Counted from the stretch's first letter, positions 23,429 to 34,424 are shown. The stretch is 64,000 bases of DNA from Lolium rigidum (GCF_022539505.1 NC_061514.1:245880124-245944123), one strand, 5' to 3'. Notes: generated by a model from the letters alone, not told the origin. Translations and numbers: made by a program.

Positions 23429-24938
23429 TGATGACCCACAAGTATAGGGGTGTATCGTAGTATCTTCGATAAGTAAGAATGTCGATCCCAACGAGGAGCA
23501 GAAGGTGTTGACAAGCAGTTTCGATGAAGGATTCACTGTAAATGCTCATAGACAAGTATTCAGGGGGTTTTGATGTAACAGATGAATAAAGTACGAGTAA
23601 GTAAAGTGTGAGAGTAATAATTGCAGCGAGTGGCCCAATCCTTTTTAGCACAAAGGACAAGCCGGTTTGTTTACTTATAATGACCAAACATTCTCGAGGA
23701 CACACGGGATTTTAGTCTAGTGCTTTCGCTGCATACGGCTAACTAATCTTCATTGTTTTGATAAGTGTTGTGTGGGTGAACTATGCTAATGTACCGCCCT
23801 TCCTAGGACTAATACATACTTGTGATTATACCCCTTGCAAGCATCCGCAACTACAAGAAAGTAATTAAGATAAATCTAACCACAGCCTTAAACTCTGAGA
23901 TCCTGCTATCCCTCCTGCATCGATATACCAACGGGGGCTAAGGTTTCTGTCACTCCGGCAACCCCCAATTGGCAAACGAGTACAAGATTCATTCCCCTAG
24001 GCCCATAAAGGTGAACTGTCGTGTAGTCGACGTTCACACGACACCACTAGAAGAATAACACCACAACTTAAATATCATAACATTGAATATTACTCAACCA
24101 TACTTCACTACTAACATTTAGACTTCACCCATGTCCTCAAGAACTAAACGAACTACTCACGAGACATCATATGGAACATGATCAGAGGTGATATGATGAT
24201 GAATAACAATCTGAACATAAACCTTGGTTCAACGGTTTCACTCAATAGCATCGATAACAAGTAGAAATCAACACCGGGAGAGTTTCCCCTATTAAACAAT
24301 CAAGATCAAACCCAAATTGTTACAGCGGTGACGGCGTGCAGCGGTGGAGACGGCGGTGATGATGATGAAGATGATGATGATGGTGATGGAGATGATGTCC
24401 AGCTCGATGACGATGACGATGGCGTCGATTTCCCCCTCCGGGAGGGAATTTTCCCGGCAGATCTCAGCCTGCCGGAGAGCTATTTTCTCTCTGGTGTTCT
24501 CCGCCCCGCAGAGGCGGCTGTGACCCTTTTTCGACGTACCCCTGGAGCTTAGGTTTTCGGGACGAAGGCGCACGCGAAGAAAAGGAGGCGAGAGGGGCTG
24601 TGGGCCCCCTCCTCACAGGGCGGCGCGGCCAGGGCAGGGCCCGCGCCGGCCTATGAGGGGGGCCCATGGCGGCCCTCCTCGGCTCCCCCTTCTGGCTCCC
24701 TTCGTCATCTGGAAAAATAGGATTTTTCGTATAATTTCCGTCAACTGTTGATCTTCCGAAATATTGCATTCTGACGGTGCTTTTTCCAGCAGAATCCTGG
24801 CTCCGGTGCGCGATCCTCCAATAATCATGAAACATGCAAAATAGATGAAATAACATAAGTATTATCTCCAAATATGAAATATATCAATGAATAACAGCAA
24901 ATTTTGATATAAAATAGTGATGCAAATTGGACGTATCA
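23429..24938 (-). repeat. 5' LTR of element B
   Basis: 1510 bp, same length as the copy at 7838-9347 with scattered substitutions and short compensating indels. Followed by the target duplication GCGCC (24939-24943). Confidence 0.95.
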
Positions 24939-25079
24939 GCGCCCCGTTAGATAACACCTCCCAGTGCCACCCCCGGCGGAGCCCAGTCCCGAACCTCCCC
25001 CATCAGCAGCATCTGGTCCAGAACGGTCCTAGCTCCAGGGTGCGGCGGACGCGGCATCATAGCTATGCAAACTAAAAAA

Positions 25080-25500
25080 TATAATATTGAATTTGAATAA
25101 CTTATGAATATATATTACTAGCAAATATTACTACTTTTCACTAATTTTTTTCTAACATATACATTTTTATCTAACAATTTTTTCTAACTATAATTTTCAC
25201 TACTTTTTTCTAACATATAAATTTTTATCTAACAAATACTTCTAACTAATTTTTCTAACTAACATTTGTAACTAATATTTCTAACTAATATTTCTAACTA
25301 TTATTTCTAACTAATATAAATTTCACTATTTTTTATATAACAATTTTTTCTAATTAACTATACTAACAACTATATATACTAACAATATACTAACAACTAT
25401 ATATACTAACAATATATACTAACAACTATACTAATTAACAATACACTAATTAACAAATAAATAACAATATATTGTTAATTAGAAAAGTAAAAAAAAAGTG
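25080..25500. repeat. AT-rich low-complexity tract
   Basis: Imperfect repeats of TTTCTAACTAATA and TATACTAACAACTA without coding potential, followed abruptly at about 25500 by 340 bp of GC-rich sequence with GCG/GGC repeats. I see no gene in the GC-rich part; its frames on both strands are open only because of composition. Confidence 0.7.
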
Positions 25501-25840
25501 TGTGGTCGGGGGGCGCGCCTCACCTTGCCGGCGGAGGGAGGCGGCGGCGGTGTCAACAGGTGGGGGCGGCGGCGTGTCGTGCGCGCGGGAGGCGGCGGTG
25601 TCGTGCGACCGGCCGCGGCCGAGGAGGAGGCCGGGCCGCGACGCGCGTGAGAGAGGACACGGGTGGCGCATGCGGCGGCGGGTGGAGAAGAGGAGGCGGA
25701 GGGCGGCGGCAGAGGCAGTGGCGTGCGCGGCAAAGGCGGAGGCGGAGGCGAGCGGCGAGCGAGGCAACCTGGCGGCGTCGTTTGGCTTCGTCTCCGCGCG
25801 ATTTGATCTCTGCGCGGAGACGAATGAGCAGTTATAGTGC

Positions 25841-26002
25841 CCCCCCTTTAGTCCCAGTTCGGGCACGAACCGGGACTAAAGGGGGGCTTTAGTCCCGGTT
25901 CGTGCCACGAACCGGGACAAATGCCCATTTTTGCTGTGTTTTTCACTGCGCGCGCAAAATAGGCCTTTAGTCCCGGTTCGTGACACGAACCGGGACTAAA
26001 GG
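25841..26002. repeat. CACTA subterminal palindromes
   Basis: Three consecutive inverted repeats. The last (25964-26002) is a perfect palindrome with 19-bp arms (CCTTTAGTCCCGGTTCGTG) and a single-base centre. The first (25841-25886) has one mismatch. In known CACTA elements such subterminal repeats bind the TnpA-type protein. Confidence 0.75.
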
Positions 26003-26465
26003 CAACTTTGTATGGGCCCTTTCAAATTATTTTCATTTCTCGCCTTATTTCAAATCAAAAAAATGACATATGATATATCAAAATGTTCAGAAAAGAAATC
26101 TCTATCTAATAAAAGTATAATTTACATATGAATTTGAATAACTTATGAATTTTAATTTGAAGCCATGTACCAAAGTGTTGGCGGGATAAGGACATGTGGG
26201 CAACCGTTAGTCCCAGCTGGTGGGTAAGTTTCCTGCCAAGACGCCGCGCGGGAAAGTTTCCCGCCACGACCCCACGCGGGAGATTTCCCGCCCCCAAAGC
26301 CGCACCCGCCGCCGGTGGAGGTGGACCCCCAACCTGCCGGTGGATGTTTCTTTTTCTGTTTTCTTTATCTTACCGGAGGAAAAGTACATAGCTCAACTGA
26401 AAATTAAGATACATGGCCAGATTAAGTCACAATCGGCCCAACTTGTTTTCGAATGTTAGAGTGAT

Positions 26466-26993
26466 TCAGTCATACTCGTGCCTAGCCCTATAAACTTCAC
26501 CACTATAATCGTCGTAGTCGCTGACGTCGTCGTCGCTGGCATCGGGGTCGCGGTAGTCGAACCTCGACGGGTGAGAACATGTGGGCTGAGAATGAGGGTA
26601 GCGCAAGCGGGGGCCACGGTAGGCCATGGCGCTCTGGAGAGTCCAGCCACGCAACCACAGCTGACGGCCGGCCTCGTTGAAGTTCAAGCGAGGCGGGCCG
26701 TCCTCCTCGTGTCTAGAAAGCGCACTCTCACGCCGATTGATGAAGAAGCCGTCCCAATTTGGGATGTAATCGGGATGCCACTGGGGATTCCTCCGCTGCT
26801 CTGGCGTGAGCTCAAAGTAGTAGTGGTTCGTGATGGCCATCTCGCGCGCCACACCTAGAGGGATAGGAGGGACCGGTACGCCTCCGATGCTCATCATCCA
26901 GCCGGTGGGGACGCGGTAGCCCAGCGGGCAGGGGTAGTTCGAGGCGCAAAGCGCCTCCGCCTCCCGAGGGGTTAGAGATACGATGGAAGCCAT
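26466..26993 (-). CDS. Uncharacterised transposon-associated protein, 175 residues
   Basis: An intact frame starting at ATG 26993 (MASIVSLTPREAEALC); 39 further codons are open upstream but contain the probable TATA box, so I prefer the internal start. Visible segments: PLGYRVPTGWMMSIGGVPVP, HYYFELTPEQRRNPQWHPDY, FFINRRESALSRHEEDGPP, and an acidic C-terminus with repeated Asp and Tyr. I recognise this only as a type of hypothetical protein often seen with DNA transposons in grass genomes. TATATATA at 27062-27070 lies about 75 bp upstream on the same strand. No known domain; function unknown. It is carried inside a CACTA-like region, so it is probably element-borne, possibly a captured gene fragment. 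Confidence 0.5.
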   Translation of the reverse strand: MASIVSLTPREAEALCASNYPCPLGYRVPTGWMMSIGGVPVPPIPLGVAREMAITNHYYFELTPEQRRNPQWHPDYIPNWDGFFINRRESALSRHEEDGPPRLNFNEAGRQLWLRGWTLQSAMAYRGPRLRYPHSQPTCSHPSRFDYRDPDASDDDVSDYDDYSGEVYRARHEYD

Positions 26994-27061
26994 GGGAGAG
27001 AATGATGAGAGGTTTGCAGATATGAGTCTCGATGTGATATGGAAATTGAGGCCAAGCCTAC

Positions 27062-27070
27062 ATATATATA
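27062..27070 (-). promoter_or_regulatory. Possible TATA box for the ORF at 26466-26993
   Basis: TATATATA on the minus strand about 70-75 bp upstream of ATG 26993. Confidence 0.35.
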
Positions 27071-27155
27071 GTGAAAAATGGCGGGAAGACGGTGGTGGGA
27101 AGCGGTGCAAAGCGCGGGAAGAAAATAGGCGGGAACGTAGTGGCGCCGGAAACTT

Positions 27156-27329
27156 TCATCCCGGGTGGGGGCTCAAACCGGGACAAAAGATGGGGGGCTT
27201 AATCTTGGGGAGGCTTATCTGCTGTTTTCCCTTTTATCCCGGGTGGGGGCTCAAACCGGGACAAAAGATGGGGGGCTTAATATGGGGGAGGCTTATCTGG
27301 TGTTTGCCTTATCTGGGGGGGGGGGGGGG
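27156..27329. repeat. 78-bp direct repeat and a 15-G run
   Basis: Two copies of a 78-bp unit (starting at about 27159 and 27237) contain TCCCGGGTGGGGGCTCAAAC, a degenerate CACTA subterminal repeat. They are followed by 15 consecutive G (27315-27329). More repeats of the type TAGTCCCGGCTGGTGGGTGC follow to about 27510. Confidence 0.7.
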
Positions 27330-27700
27330 CTTACTTGGGGGGATTAGTCCCGGCTGGATAAGGATGTGCGGGCAACCATTAGTCTCGGTTGGTGGGTACA
27401 ACTGGGACTAAAGATGGTTTTTGTGTCATCTAACAAAACTGTCGGTGGGATAAGGACGTGAGGGTAACCTTTAGTCCCGGCTGGTGGGTGCAACCGGGAC
27501 TAAAGCTGTCGGCAGGATAAGGATGCGTGGCTGGATGCACTGCTCGATGAGATAAAGCATGTAGCGCACGATGCCCTGTCGAAGAAACAAGACAAAGTAG
27601 AAATGACATCGTGCCTATAAAAGGAGCATCGATATGCCTTGGCAAGCAGATCAACAAGCCAACCTAGCAGGTAGGGAGAGTTTCATCCCCATGGATGGAG

Positions 27701-28262
27701 GAAAGGGTTGGGAAATCTCCCGTGGCGGAACTTCTCGAAGATGTCGTTGGTGAACACGCCCTACATCATCTTCGGAAGTTCCGTCTCGGAATTTTTTTCC
27801 TACAAGCCCGTGAACGACTCAATCTCCTCTAACAGTGTTGGGGAAAGGGTTGGGAAATCTCCCATGGCGGAGCTTCTCGAAGATGTCGTTGGTGCACACG
27901 CCCTACGGCATATTTGGAAGATCCGCCTCGGAAAATTTTCCTGCAAGCCCGTGAACGACGACATCTCCTCTAACAGTGTTCGGGAAAGGGTTGGGAAATC
28001 TCCCGTGGCGGAGCTTCTCGAAGATGTCGTTGGTGCACACCCCCTACGACATCTTCGGAAGCTCCGCCTCAGAAAATTTTCCTGCAAGCCTGTGAAAGAC
28101 TCCATCTCCTCTAACAGTGTTGGGGAACGGGTTGGGAAATCTCCCGTGGCGGAGCTTCTCGAAGATGTCATTGGTGCACACGCCCTACGGCATCTTCGAA
28201 AACTTCGCCTCGGAAAATTTTCCTGCAAGCCCGTGAACAACTACATCTCCTCTCGGGAATCT
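27701..28262. repeat. Tandem array, four copies of about 141 bp
   Basis: Copies start near 27707, 27849, 27990 and 28131 (steps 142, 141, 141). The unit contains GTTGGGAAATCTCCC and ends near CCTCTAACAGTGTT. Because 141 is a multiple of three, long repeated frames are open on both strands (27708-28385 plus, 28240-27800 minus). I take them as by-products of the array, which is a common internal feature of CACTA elements. Confidence 0.8.
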
Positions 28263-28424
28263 CCCTATATATATGGTACAAAAAGCCAACCATCTCCACT
28301 TTTAATATCGTACATACAGTTACATGATTACACAAAAATAAATGGGAAATTGATTGCCATGTTGAGATACTCATTTGTGCCATGAACATTCTTCAATTAA
28401 CTTATTGATGATGGAGCATCTTCA

Positions 28425-29007
28425 TCATTGAACCTTCTTTGGCCGTAACCATGGAGCATCTTCATCATTTAACTTGATGCTTGTGTCAATGTTCACTGTG
28501 AAGGGTGGAATTTCATCAAACTTATTATAATCTTTTGACATGTCTGTCTTGTCCTCCACTCCCACGATGTTTCTTTTTCCAGAAAGAACTATGTGGCGCT
28601 TTGGCTCATCGTATGATGTATTCGTTTCCTTATGTTTTATTTTTCTTGGTTCGGTAGACATATCCTTCACATAGAAAACATGGGCCACATCCTTGGCTAG
28701 GACGTATGGTTCGTCTCTATACCCAAGATTGTTGAGATCCACTGTTGTCATTCCATACAACTTGTCTACCTGAACCCCGCCTCCTGTTTTCTTGACCCAT
28801 TTGCACCTAAACAAAGGGACCTTAAAAGAAGGTCCATAGTCAAGTTCTCATATCTCCTCTATGTAACCATAATATGTGACCTTAAAAAAGGCAGTTAAGT
28901 GTGGCTTGTTTTGTGTGAACTCAAGTGGCAAAATCTCTTAGGCATTTCATCGAACACCTCTTGAGCATGTGAAGAGAGTAAAGCAACATACACCCCTCTT
29001 GTGATAA
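28425..29007 (-). pseudogene. CACTA transposase gene fragment (DUF4216 region)
   Basis: The frame 28814-28425 contains FRCKWVKKTGGGVQVDKLYG, then VDLNNLGYRDEPYVLAKDVA, VFYVKDMS, and near its end INEDAPWLR-like NDEDAPWLRP. This is the DUF4216 region found downstream of the Tnp2 domain in En/Spm-type transposases. Upstream the similarity carries on through stops and frame changes (HAQEVFDEMPKR near 28960). The catalytic Tnp2 region is absent. A possible GT-AG intron (29219-29008, T-rich before the acceptor) precedes it and would join it to an unrelated-looking first exon (about 29578-29220). Confidence 0.72.
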
Positions 29008-30043
29008 CTGTTGAATATATAAGCAAATATCTATATGAAAGAATCCGTATAAGTAATTGATAAACCATGACTATGAAAATAACAAATAAACTAATCGTGC
29101 AGACTAGTAAGGTAGATGAACAGATCACATCTAAACAAGACAAACCGATCGCATCTACCACAGAAACTAGAAGAATAAACTCTAATAGAAACTGAAAGAG
29201 AAATGACAAGATCAAATACTTCGCAGCAGCGTCGTTGTCTCCCTTGTTGAGGTTGTCGAAGAAGTCGTCGAGGTCCGGGAAGAAGTTGTCGGTGTGGAGG
29301 AACTCGTCGTCCGATGGCGACGTCGTGATGCCAGTAATCACGCCGGAGCGCTCCCCAAAAATATGATTGCCCCTCACCCGTACAGGTTCACGAGAGGCAG
29401 GGTTCCGGAGGCCTACTGTCCCGGCAGTCGGTGCACGCCGACGGACGGGATGAGGAAGACGAAGGCGGCGGCGCAATGAACTGGAAATAGGTAGTCGCGT
29501 ATGCGTCTCGTAGTGACGGCTAGGGTTGCGCAGGGTCTTATGTAGTGCGGTTCGGGAAGGTCGTGGGGCGCAACCCACGTCCGAGTCGACACAGCCACGA
29601 TCAAGAAAAACCGGAAGGCAAAACGGCTGAGTAACGCGTCTGTTAATGACTCAAAATTGATTACACAATTAATTTCCCAAACAACAAAAAGATAAGCTCG
29701 GCTCGGCGAGATTCCCGCAACCCGCGGCGCGTCGTGACGTGGCGAGGCGAGGTGGGCGGCGGAGGAGGAGGAGTGCGCGAGGGCTCTATCTCTTCTCACT
29801 CACTTACTAGGACTAGAACATCCCACCTTATATACCACTCTAACTCTCTCCCAACTAGCAATGTGGGACTAAACTTTAGCCCCCACTAGTGCTGCCACTG
29901 ATTTTTGGAATGGGCCATGTGAGTTTCAGAATTTGATAATGGGCCATGGGCCAAAGGCCAAATGCCCAAAATTTTAGCAATAAGAAGTGGAAAAATAGTT
30001 AAGTGTGGCTCACACTTGGGTAGGGGCAAGGTATATGTAGGCA

Positions 30044-30335
30044 GATGGGGACTTTTGTCTCGGTTTGTAAGGCAAACCGGGACCAAAGGGTAGGCCTTTG
30101 GTCCCGGTTTGTAATCCGAGGCCTGACACGGCCTGCCACGCCCTGCCGCAACCCCTTTAGTCCCGGTTTGTATTACAAATCGGGACCAAAGACCCCAAAC
30201 GGACCGGGATCAGAGGGTGGGGTCGCTCCGCGCCGAACGAACTGGGACCAATGCCCCTCACTGGTCCCGGTTTGCTTCAAAACCGGGGCTATTGCTCCCA
30301 GGGATGCTGGACAAAAGGGCTGTTCTCTACTAGTG
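30044..30335. repeat. CACTA right subterminal repeats and terminus
   Basis: Six or so copies of GGTCCCGGTTTGTA-like units in both orientations, ending in the terminus GGGCTGTTCTCTACTAGTG at 30317-30335. Confidence 0.75.
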
Positions 30336-33300
30336 CATTCCACCGATTCACTTCCCTATTTCTATGTAAACAGCTGAGAAACAATCCAATCCATGGGCCA
30401 CACTGAAAGTTCTCAATATATGGCTATTACCAGATGCGGTGTGATTCATCATTGACAGCATAACCTTTGTCATGGAGACAACTGCGTCACCAAGAATATG
30501 TATAGCTAGGTAGTGAATCTATGTGAAAGTACATGTATACATGTGATGTATGAAATGTACAATCAAATAGAAATGAGTTATGCTAATGTATTTGCGTGCA
30601 ATTTTGAGTTGTGGGCACTAGGTGCAGCTGAGTAATGCTTGTTGCGTAGATAAAACATCTGTGATACTTGCAAAAAGCATACAGCTGGTCAATACAAATG
30701 TGTGCCCTCTGTTATAAATACATACGACTGCTTAAAAACACATTGTATGCGTTTTTATAAGTGGCTTACTGTCAAGTGAAACAAAACGTTTGCGTTGGCT
30801 CTTCGAGTCACAAACAATTCTGTTAAAAAGTTATAGAAAAACAATGCCCCACCTTTGTATAGTGAATTTAGTGATGTTTATCTTATGGGAAGCGCTATTT
30901 CAGCCATACGTGAGAGACTATTCTCTACTAGTGCATAGTGGCCGGTGGGAACTCGCTCATCCTTGTAACATCAAGGTGGCACAGCAGGTGTTGGCTTCCC
31001 ATGCTTGTCCGCGAGCTGCCTGGATTTACCAATTACTTCAGTCTCTCTCCCAGCTAGAAGAGCTCTTGACGGGCTTGTCGGCTGCCTCTCCGGGCATGAA
31101 CAAGCATATCGTCTCTCTCGGATAGTGGTGGAACAAATGATTGTGGGTTGGTAAGTCTGCGTGTCTGCTTGCGAAATCAGTTTCTCTTTCCCTGCAGCCT
31201 AATTCGATCGCTCTTGATCCTTCTCTCTCCACATCGCTAAGCAAGCGTTCAATTATGCGGGGCCATTAGCAGGACAACTACTAATTAACTTCCTCTACTG
31301 CGCTTTGCGACTTTTGGAGGCTAGCTAGCTAATTAATCGCGTGTTGCACACACGTTAGTTAACGATGATTAGATGTATCGGCCGGGCAGTGGTCAAGCCG
31401 GCCGGACGCGTATGATCTGGAGAGTGGTCAAAGTACTCCATCATGCATGTTAGTACATGCATCTTTCGCGTCGACAGGGGGTTCAAAGTGAGATACGCCT
31501 GGATTTGGACATGGATTGGCGATTACGACCGCGTGGTACGTATACATCGTACGGATTAACCTTTGACAATGGCTCAATTGTAGGTTCCTTTCGAACAGAG
31601 TGGTTATTTTCCCAGGGTTTTGATCACATTTATTATGACGTTACGTTTATTCAAGGTCTGAGTCGTACACGTTGGGGAGATTACACACACACACCACGCC
31701 CCCCTCCCCCCTCACCCATGCAATGCGGCGAGGGAAACCCTACATTCCCTCGCGTGTAGGGATGACGCGGCCCATCGCCTCCATGGTGTGGGAGTGGTGG
31801 CTCCTCACCATGCAGCAACACGTCTAGAGTAGCAACGGCGTGGTGATGGTCTACATCCCCGGGTTGGCGGCCTGGCCCCGGCCTATATGTGGTTGGAAAG
31901 GGGGTGGACAACGCTGGCTGCGGAACAATGTACGGATTTGCGTGGATGGATGTGAGAACAGATCGAGGTGCATGACACCAATGCTAATTTGCGTCGTTTT
32001 CCTTATTGAAGACATCGTTTCTGCAACCTCCTTTTTCATGGCTCGGGTGCTCCAGGGGAAACCCTAGAATCGGGTCTCTCGGATTGGATGTTGGTGGTAC
32101 TTTTGGTGTCGTTCTCCCTCTTTATGGCATTATTTTAGGAGCAGCTACTGGATGGTGGAGGCAAGAGGTAGATCAGTGTACGTCTTACCGTGTCGATGCA
32201 GTCGATCGAGACCTAGCGGCATGGTGGAGCAGGATCTCAGTGACAGACGTGGCATGACGGACTCGCACAGGGCGGGACGTTGTCTGGCGTCGTGGTAGCG
32301 TAAACGGCAAGAACGACGAAGGTAATGGTGAGATTGCTCGGTGGTTCGATGGCGGTGATAACTTCTGTAGCGTGTGCATGAGTTGATCGCTAAGAGTTTG
32401 ATAGACCCGGATGAGCGCTCTTACTTCACCTGGAAGTTCTCTCGGGATATAAGGCACTCTTGGCATGATCTTCACTCATTATCGAGTATATAGATGTTGT
32501 GTTGTGGCTTCGGTTTTTCGAATATACTATCTTTATCGAACCTTTTTTAAAATAAATTAATAATAAAATACCGTATGCATATTTTTGATGCAGATGGGGG
32601 ATCCATCCTTCATTTCAAAAAGAAAACAAAAAGCACACGAAGCTAGAGTAGAAGAGATGCAACAAGAAAGGTAGTAGCAGTACGTAGACGCGCGGTAGAC
32701 GTAAGTTTAACGCGCATGAATTGGTAACTTCCGGGCACATGTTTGTCGTAAACAAGGCAAACATACCTGAGATCAGAAGCTTGGGAGGTACATCCATGGC
32801 CGAATGGGGTGTGCCGGCGGAGTAAGAAAACAAATTAACCGATGCATGGTCATGTAAGCAGACGTGGTGGTGGTGGGCGGCCCACGTACGTAGTAGACAT
32901 GAAAGATAGGCGAATCTTACTGTTTTGTCAGCGCAAAACGACCGGAACCTGATGATCGATGCACCAACCAACCAACCGGAAGCACAGTACAGCTTCGTCA
33001 CAGTACCGGCCGGCCATCACGTACAGCTAGCTACCTAGCTACTCAATAGAGGAGTAGCTACCAGAGTACCACTACTCTCTCTCACTCTGTCACAGTGAGG
33101 TTCGTTGTGTCTCTAGGGCTCATACACAACAGGACTTCCACGCACCAGGTGCGTCAACAGGAAGGAGAGAGAGCGGGTGTGTGAAGGGCAAGGGGATCAT
33201 ATCAATCGATGGGTCCCAGCTAGGTTTCTCTAACAGAGTACAATACCTGCCAGCGACAGAACTGGTAGATACCAAACTCACTGTGCACTCATCTGCGCTA

Positions 33301-33660
33301 CCTCACTGTGCACTCTAGGGCAGCAGTAGTGATCGAGAGTGTGATATGTGGTAGAAGTGAGAGAGTGAGCTGTCCACACATGCGCTGTCGTGCCAAAGCA
33401 CTCACCCACGGCCACGCCTGTGGCATGCTCCACGCAACTTCAACAAGCACGCACACACCAGCTGCACTGCACCGCACCACGCCCCCTAACGGCTTCTCCA
33501 TCCGCGCGCTGCTCACTCGAACCGTCTATTCGCCCCTCCCGCAATCATGCCCATCGATCTAGCGTATGCGAGACTGTTACAATGGCAGTTCCCGCCACTT
33601 GATGCCTACTCGTTCTGTCCAGGATTGCGAATACACACAAACGTGGAGATTATCCAAACA
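30336..33660. other. Mostly single-copy-looking intergenic sequence
   Basis: No gene can be supported. It holds a second CACTA-type end in the same orientation at 30911-30933 (ending TTCTCTACTAGTG) and AC-rich and CCCCTCCCCC runs at 31681-31720. A LINE-tail-like segment lies near 32540-32640. Short ORFs here lack any recognisable motif. Confidence 0.5.
32540..32640 (+). mobile_element. Possible LINE 3' tail
   Basis: The segment with TGATGCAGATGGGGGATCC followed by an A-rich tail resembles the 3' ends of grass LINEs as I remember them. No coding part is recognisable upstream. Confidence 0.3.
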
Positions 33661-33664
33661 CTAA

Positions 33665-34040
33665 TGGCATCTCCAGTGAAGCGACCTAAAATAGTGATCC
33701 ATTCGTTCTCGTCCCGGACAGAAATTGGGCCGTGGTTAGGTCTGCTAAGCCAATACTCCCATCGGCGTGACCCATTCGGTCTGCTCTAGCCATTTGGGAG
33801 GGCCCGGGGTAGCCAAGGGGAGAAAGCAAGAGCACGCACTGGCCACGGGCTAGGGGGTCTGGGAGGGAGCAGGCGTTGTCCAACCCGACGCATCCGCGCC
33901 CCAAATTTTGTGAACGGATGGGTTGATCCGCTACCGGTCCGTTTGGGTCACACCGCTGGAGCTTGTCCAACCTGTCCGCCTGCCCGTGCGGATCATTTCG
34001 GATAGGTCGAGACTAGTTGGGTCGTGCTAATGGAGATGCA
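33665..34040. mobile_element. PIF/Harbinger-like MITE
   Basis: Terminal inverted repeats: left TGGCATCTCCAGTGAAGCGA, right end in reverse complement TGCATCTCCATTAGCACGAC. Flanked on both sides by CTAA (33661-33664 and 34041-34044), which contains the TAA-type duplication expected for this superfamily. 376 bp, no coding capacity. Confidence 0.65.
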
Positions 34041-34251
34041 CTAACACTTGATATTTGGTCTTAGAGAGCGAACTAGAGGTACTAGATGCTTACCGTATAA
34101 GTGAGATTAGCTCGCATGGTTGGGGGAGTGGATGTGCAAACCCAACAACTGAGTTCAACTCACAGACGCGACTTTAGGTTTCTATTTATACTTGAGGCCC
34201 ACGCTGGACCTAAACTCATGCAATTTATCTTGAGAATTATACTTTGATCTT

Positions 34252-34412
34252 TTAAAAAATGAAACTGTGTCTAAGAGGAACTAGACACTTTTTGATATAG
34301 TAGAAGCGGGACTTGGCGTGACAATTTCGAAATTCGTCCCTGACAGAACTCGAACTCCGGTCATTAGGGTGCGCCACTGCGACCCCAACCACTGGGCTAA
34401 GCCCACGTCGTC
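34252..34412 (-). mobile_element. tRNA-derived SINE with 12-bp target duplications
   Basis: On the minus strand a pol III A box (TTAGCCCAGTGG) lies near the 5' end and a B box-like GAGTTCGAGTT about 45 bp on. The 3' part carries a small stem (GTGTCTA and TAGACAC) and a T-rich tail. Identical 12-bp direct repeats TACTTTGATCTT flank it (34240-34251, 34413-34424). About 161 bp, typical for grass SINEs. I do not assign a named family. Confidence 0.8.
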
Positions 34413-34424
34413 TACTTTGATCTT

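Larger units (their letters stand above)
7838..24938 (-). mobile_element. Element B: Athila-like Ty3/gypsy retrotransposon with gag-pol, interrupted by element C
   Basis: Two 1510-bp LTRs (7838-9347 and 23429-24938) and perfect 5-bp target duplications GCGCC (7833-7837, 24939-24943) define the element. Without the nested element C it is about 8.9 kb. Order on the minus strand: primer site for tRNA-Asp, gag, protease, reverse transcriptase, RNase H, integrase, an extra ORF, polypurine tract. No chromodomain is seen after integrase. The tRNA-Asp primer site and an ORF after integrase are typical of the Athila lineage (family knowledge; lineage is inferred). Every coding module has a frameshift or stop, so the copy is dead. 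Confidence 0.93.
24944..30335 (-). mobile_element. CACTA (En/Spm) transposon remnant, right end at 30335
   Basis: The right terminus at 30317-30335 reads GGGCTGTTCTCTACTAGTG, the reverse complement of a CACTA terminus. Subterminal repeats built on TTTAGTCCCGGTT / AACCGGGACTAAA occur at 25841-26002, 27150-27510 and 30050-30300. A DUF4216 fragment typical of CACTA transposase genes lies at 28425-29007 on the minus strand. No left terminus is seen; it probably lay left of elements A and B, which inserted into this sequence. Internal subterminal-like repeats at 26195-27510 suggest more than one CACTA copy is nested or fused. Confidence 0.7.

Noticed and set aside
25472..25892. Overlapping Arg/Ala-rich frames on both strands
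   Set aside because: Produced by GCG/GGC-rich low-complexity sequence next to CACTA subterminal repeats.
34355..34412. A possible tRNA gene on the minus strand
   Set aside because: Only A and B box-like parts are present; the acceptor stem cannot be formed and 12-bp target duplications show it is a SINE.
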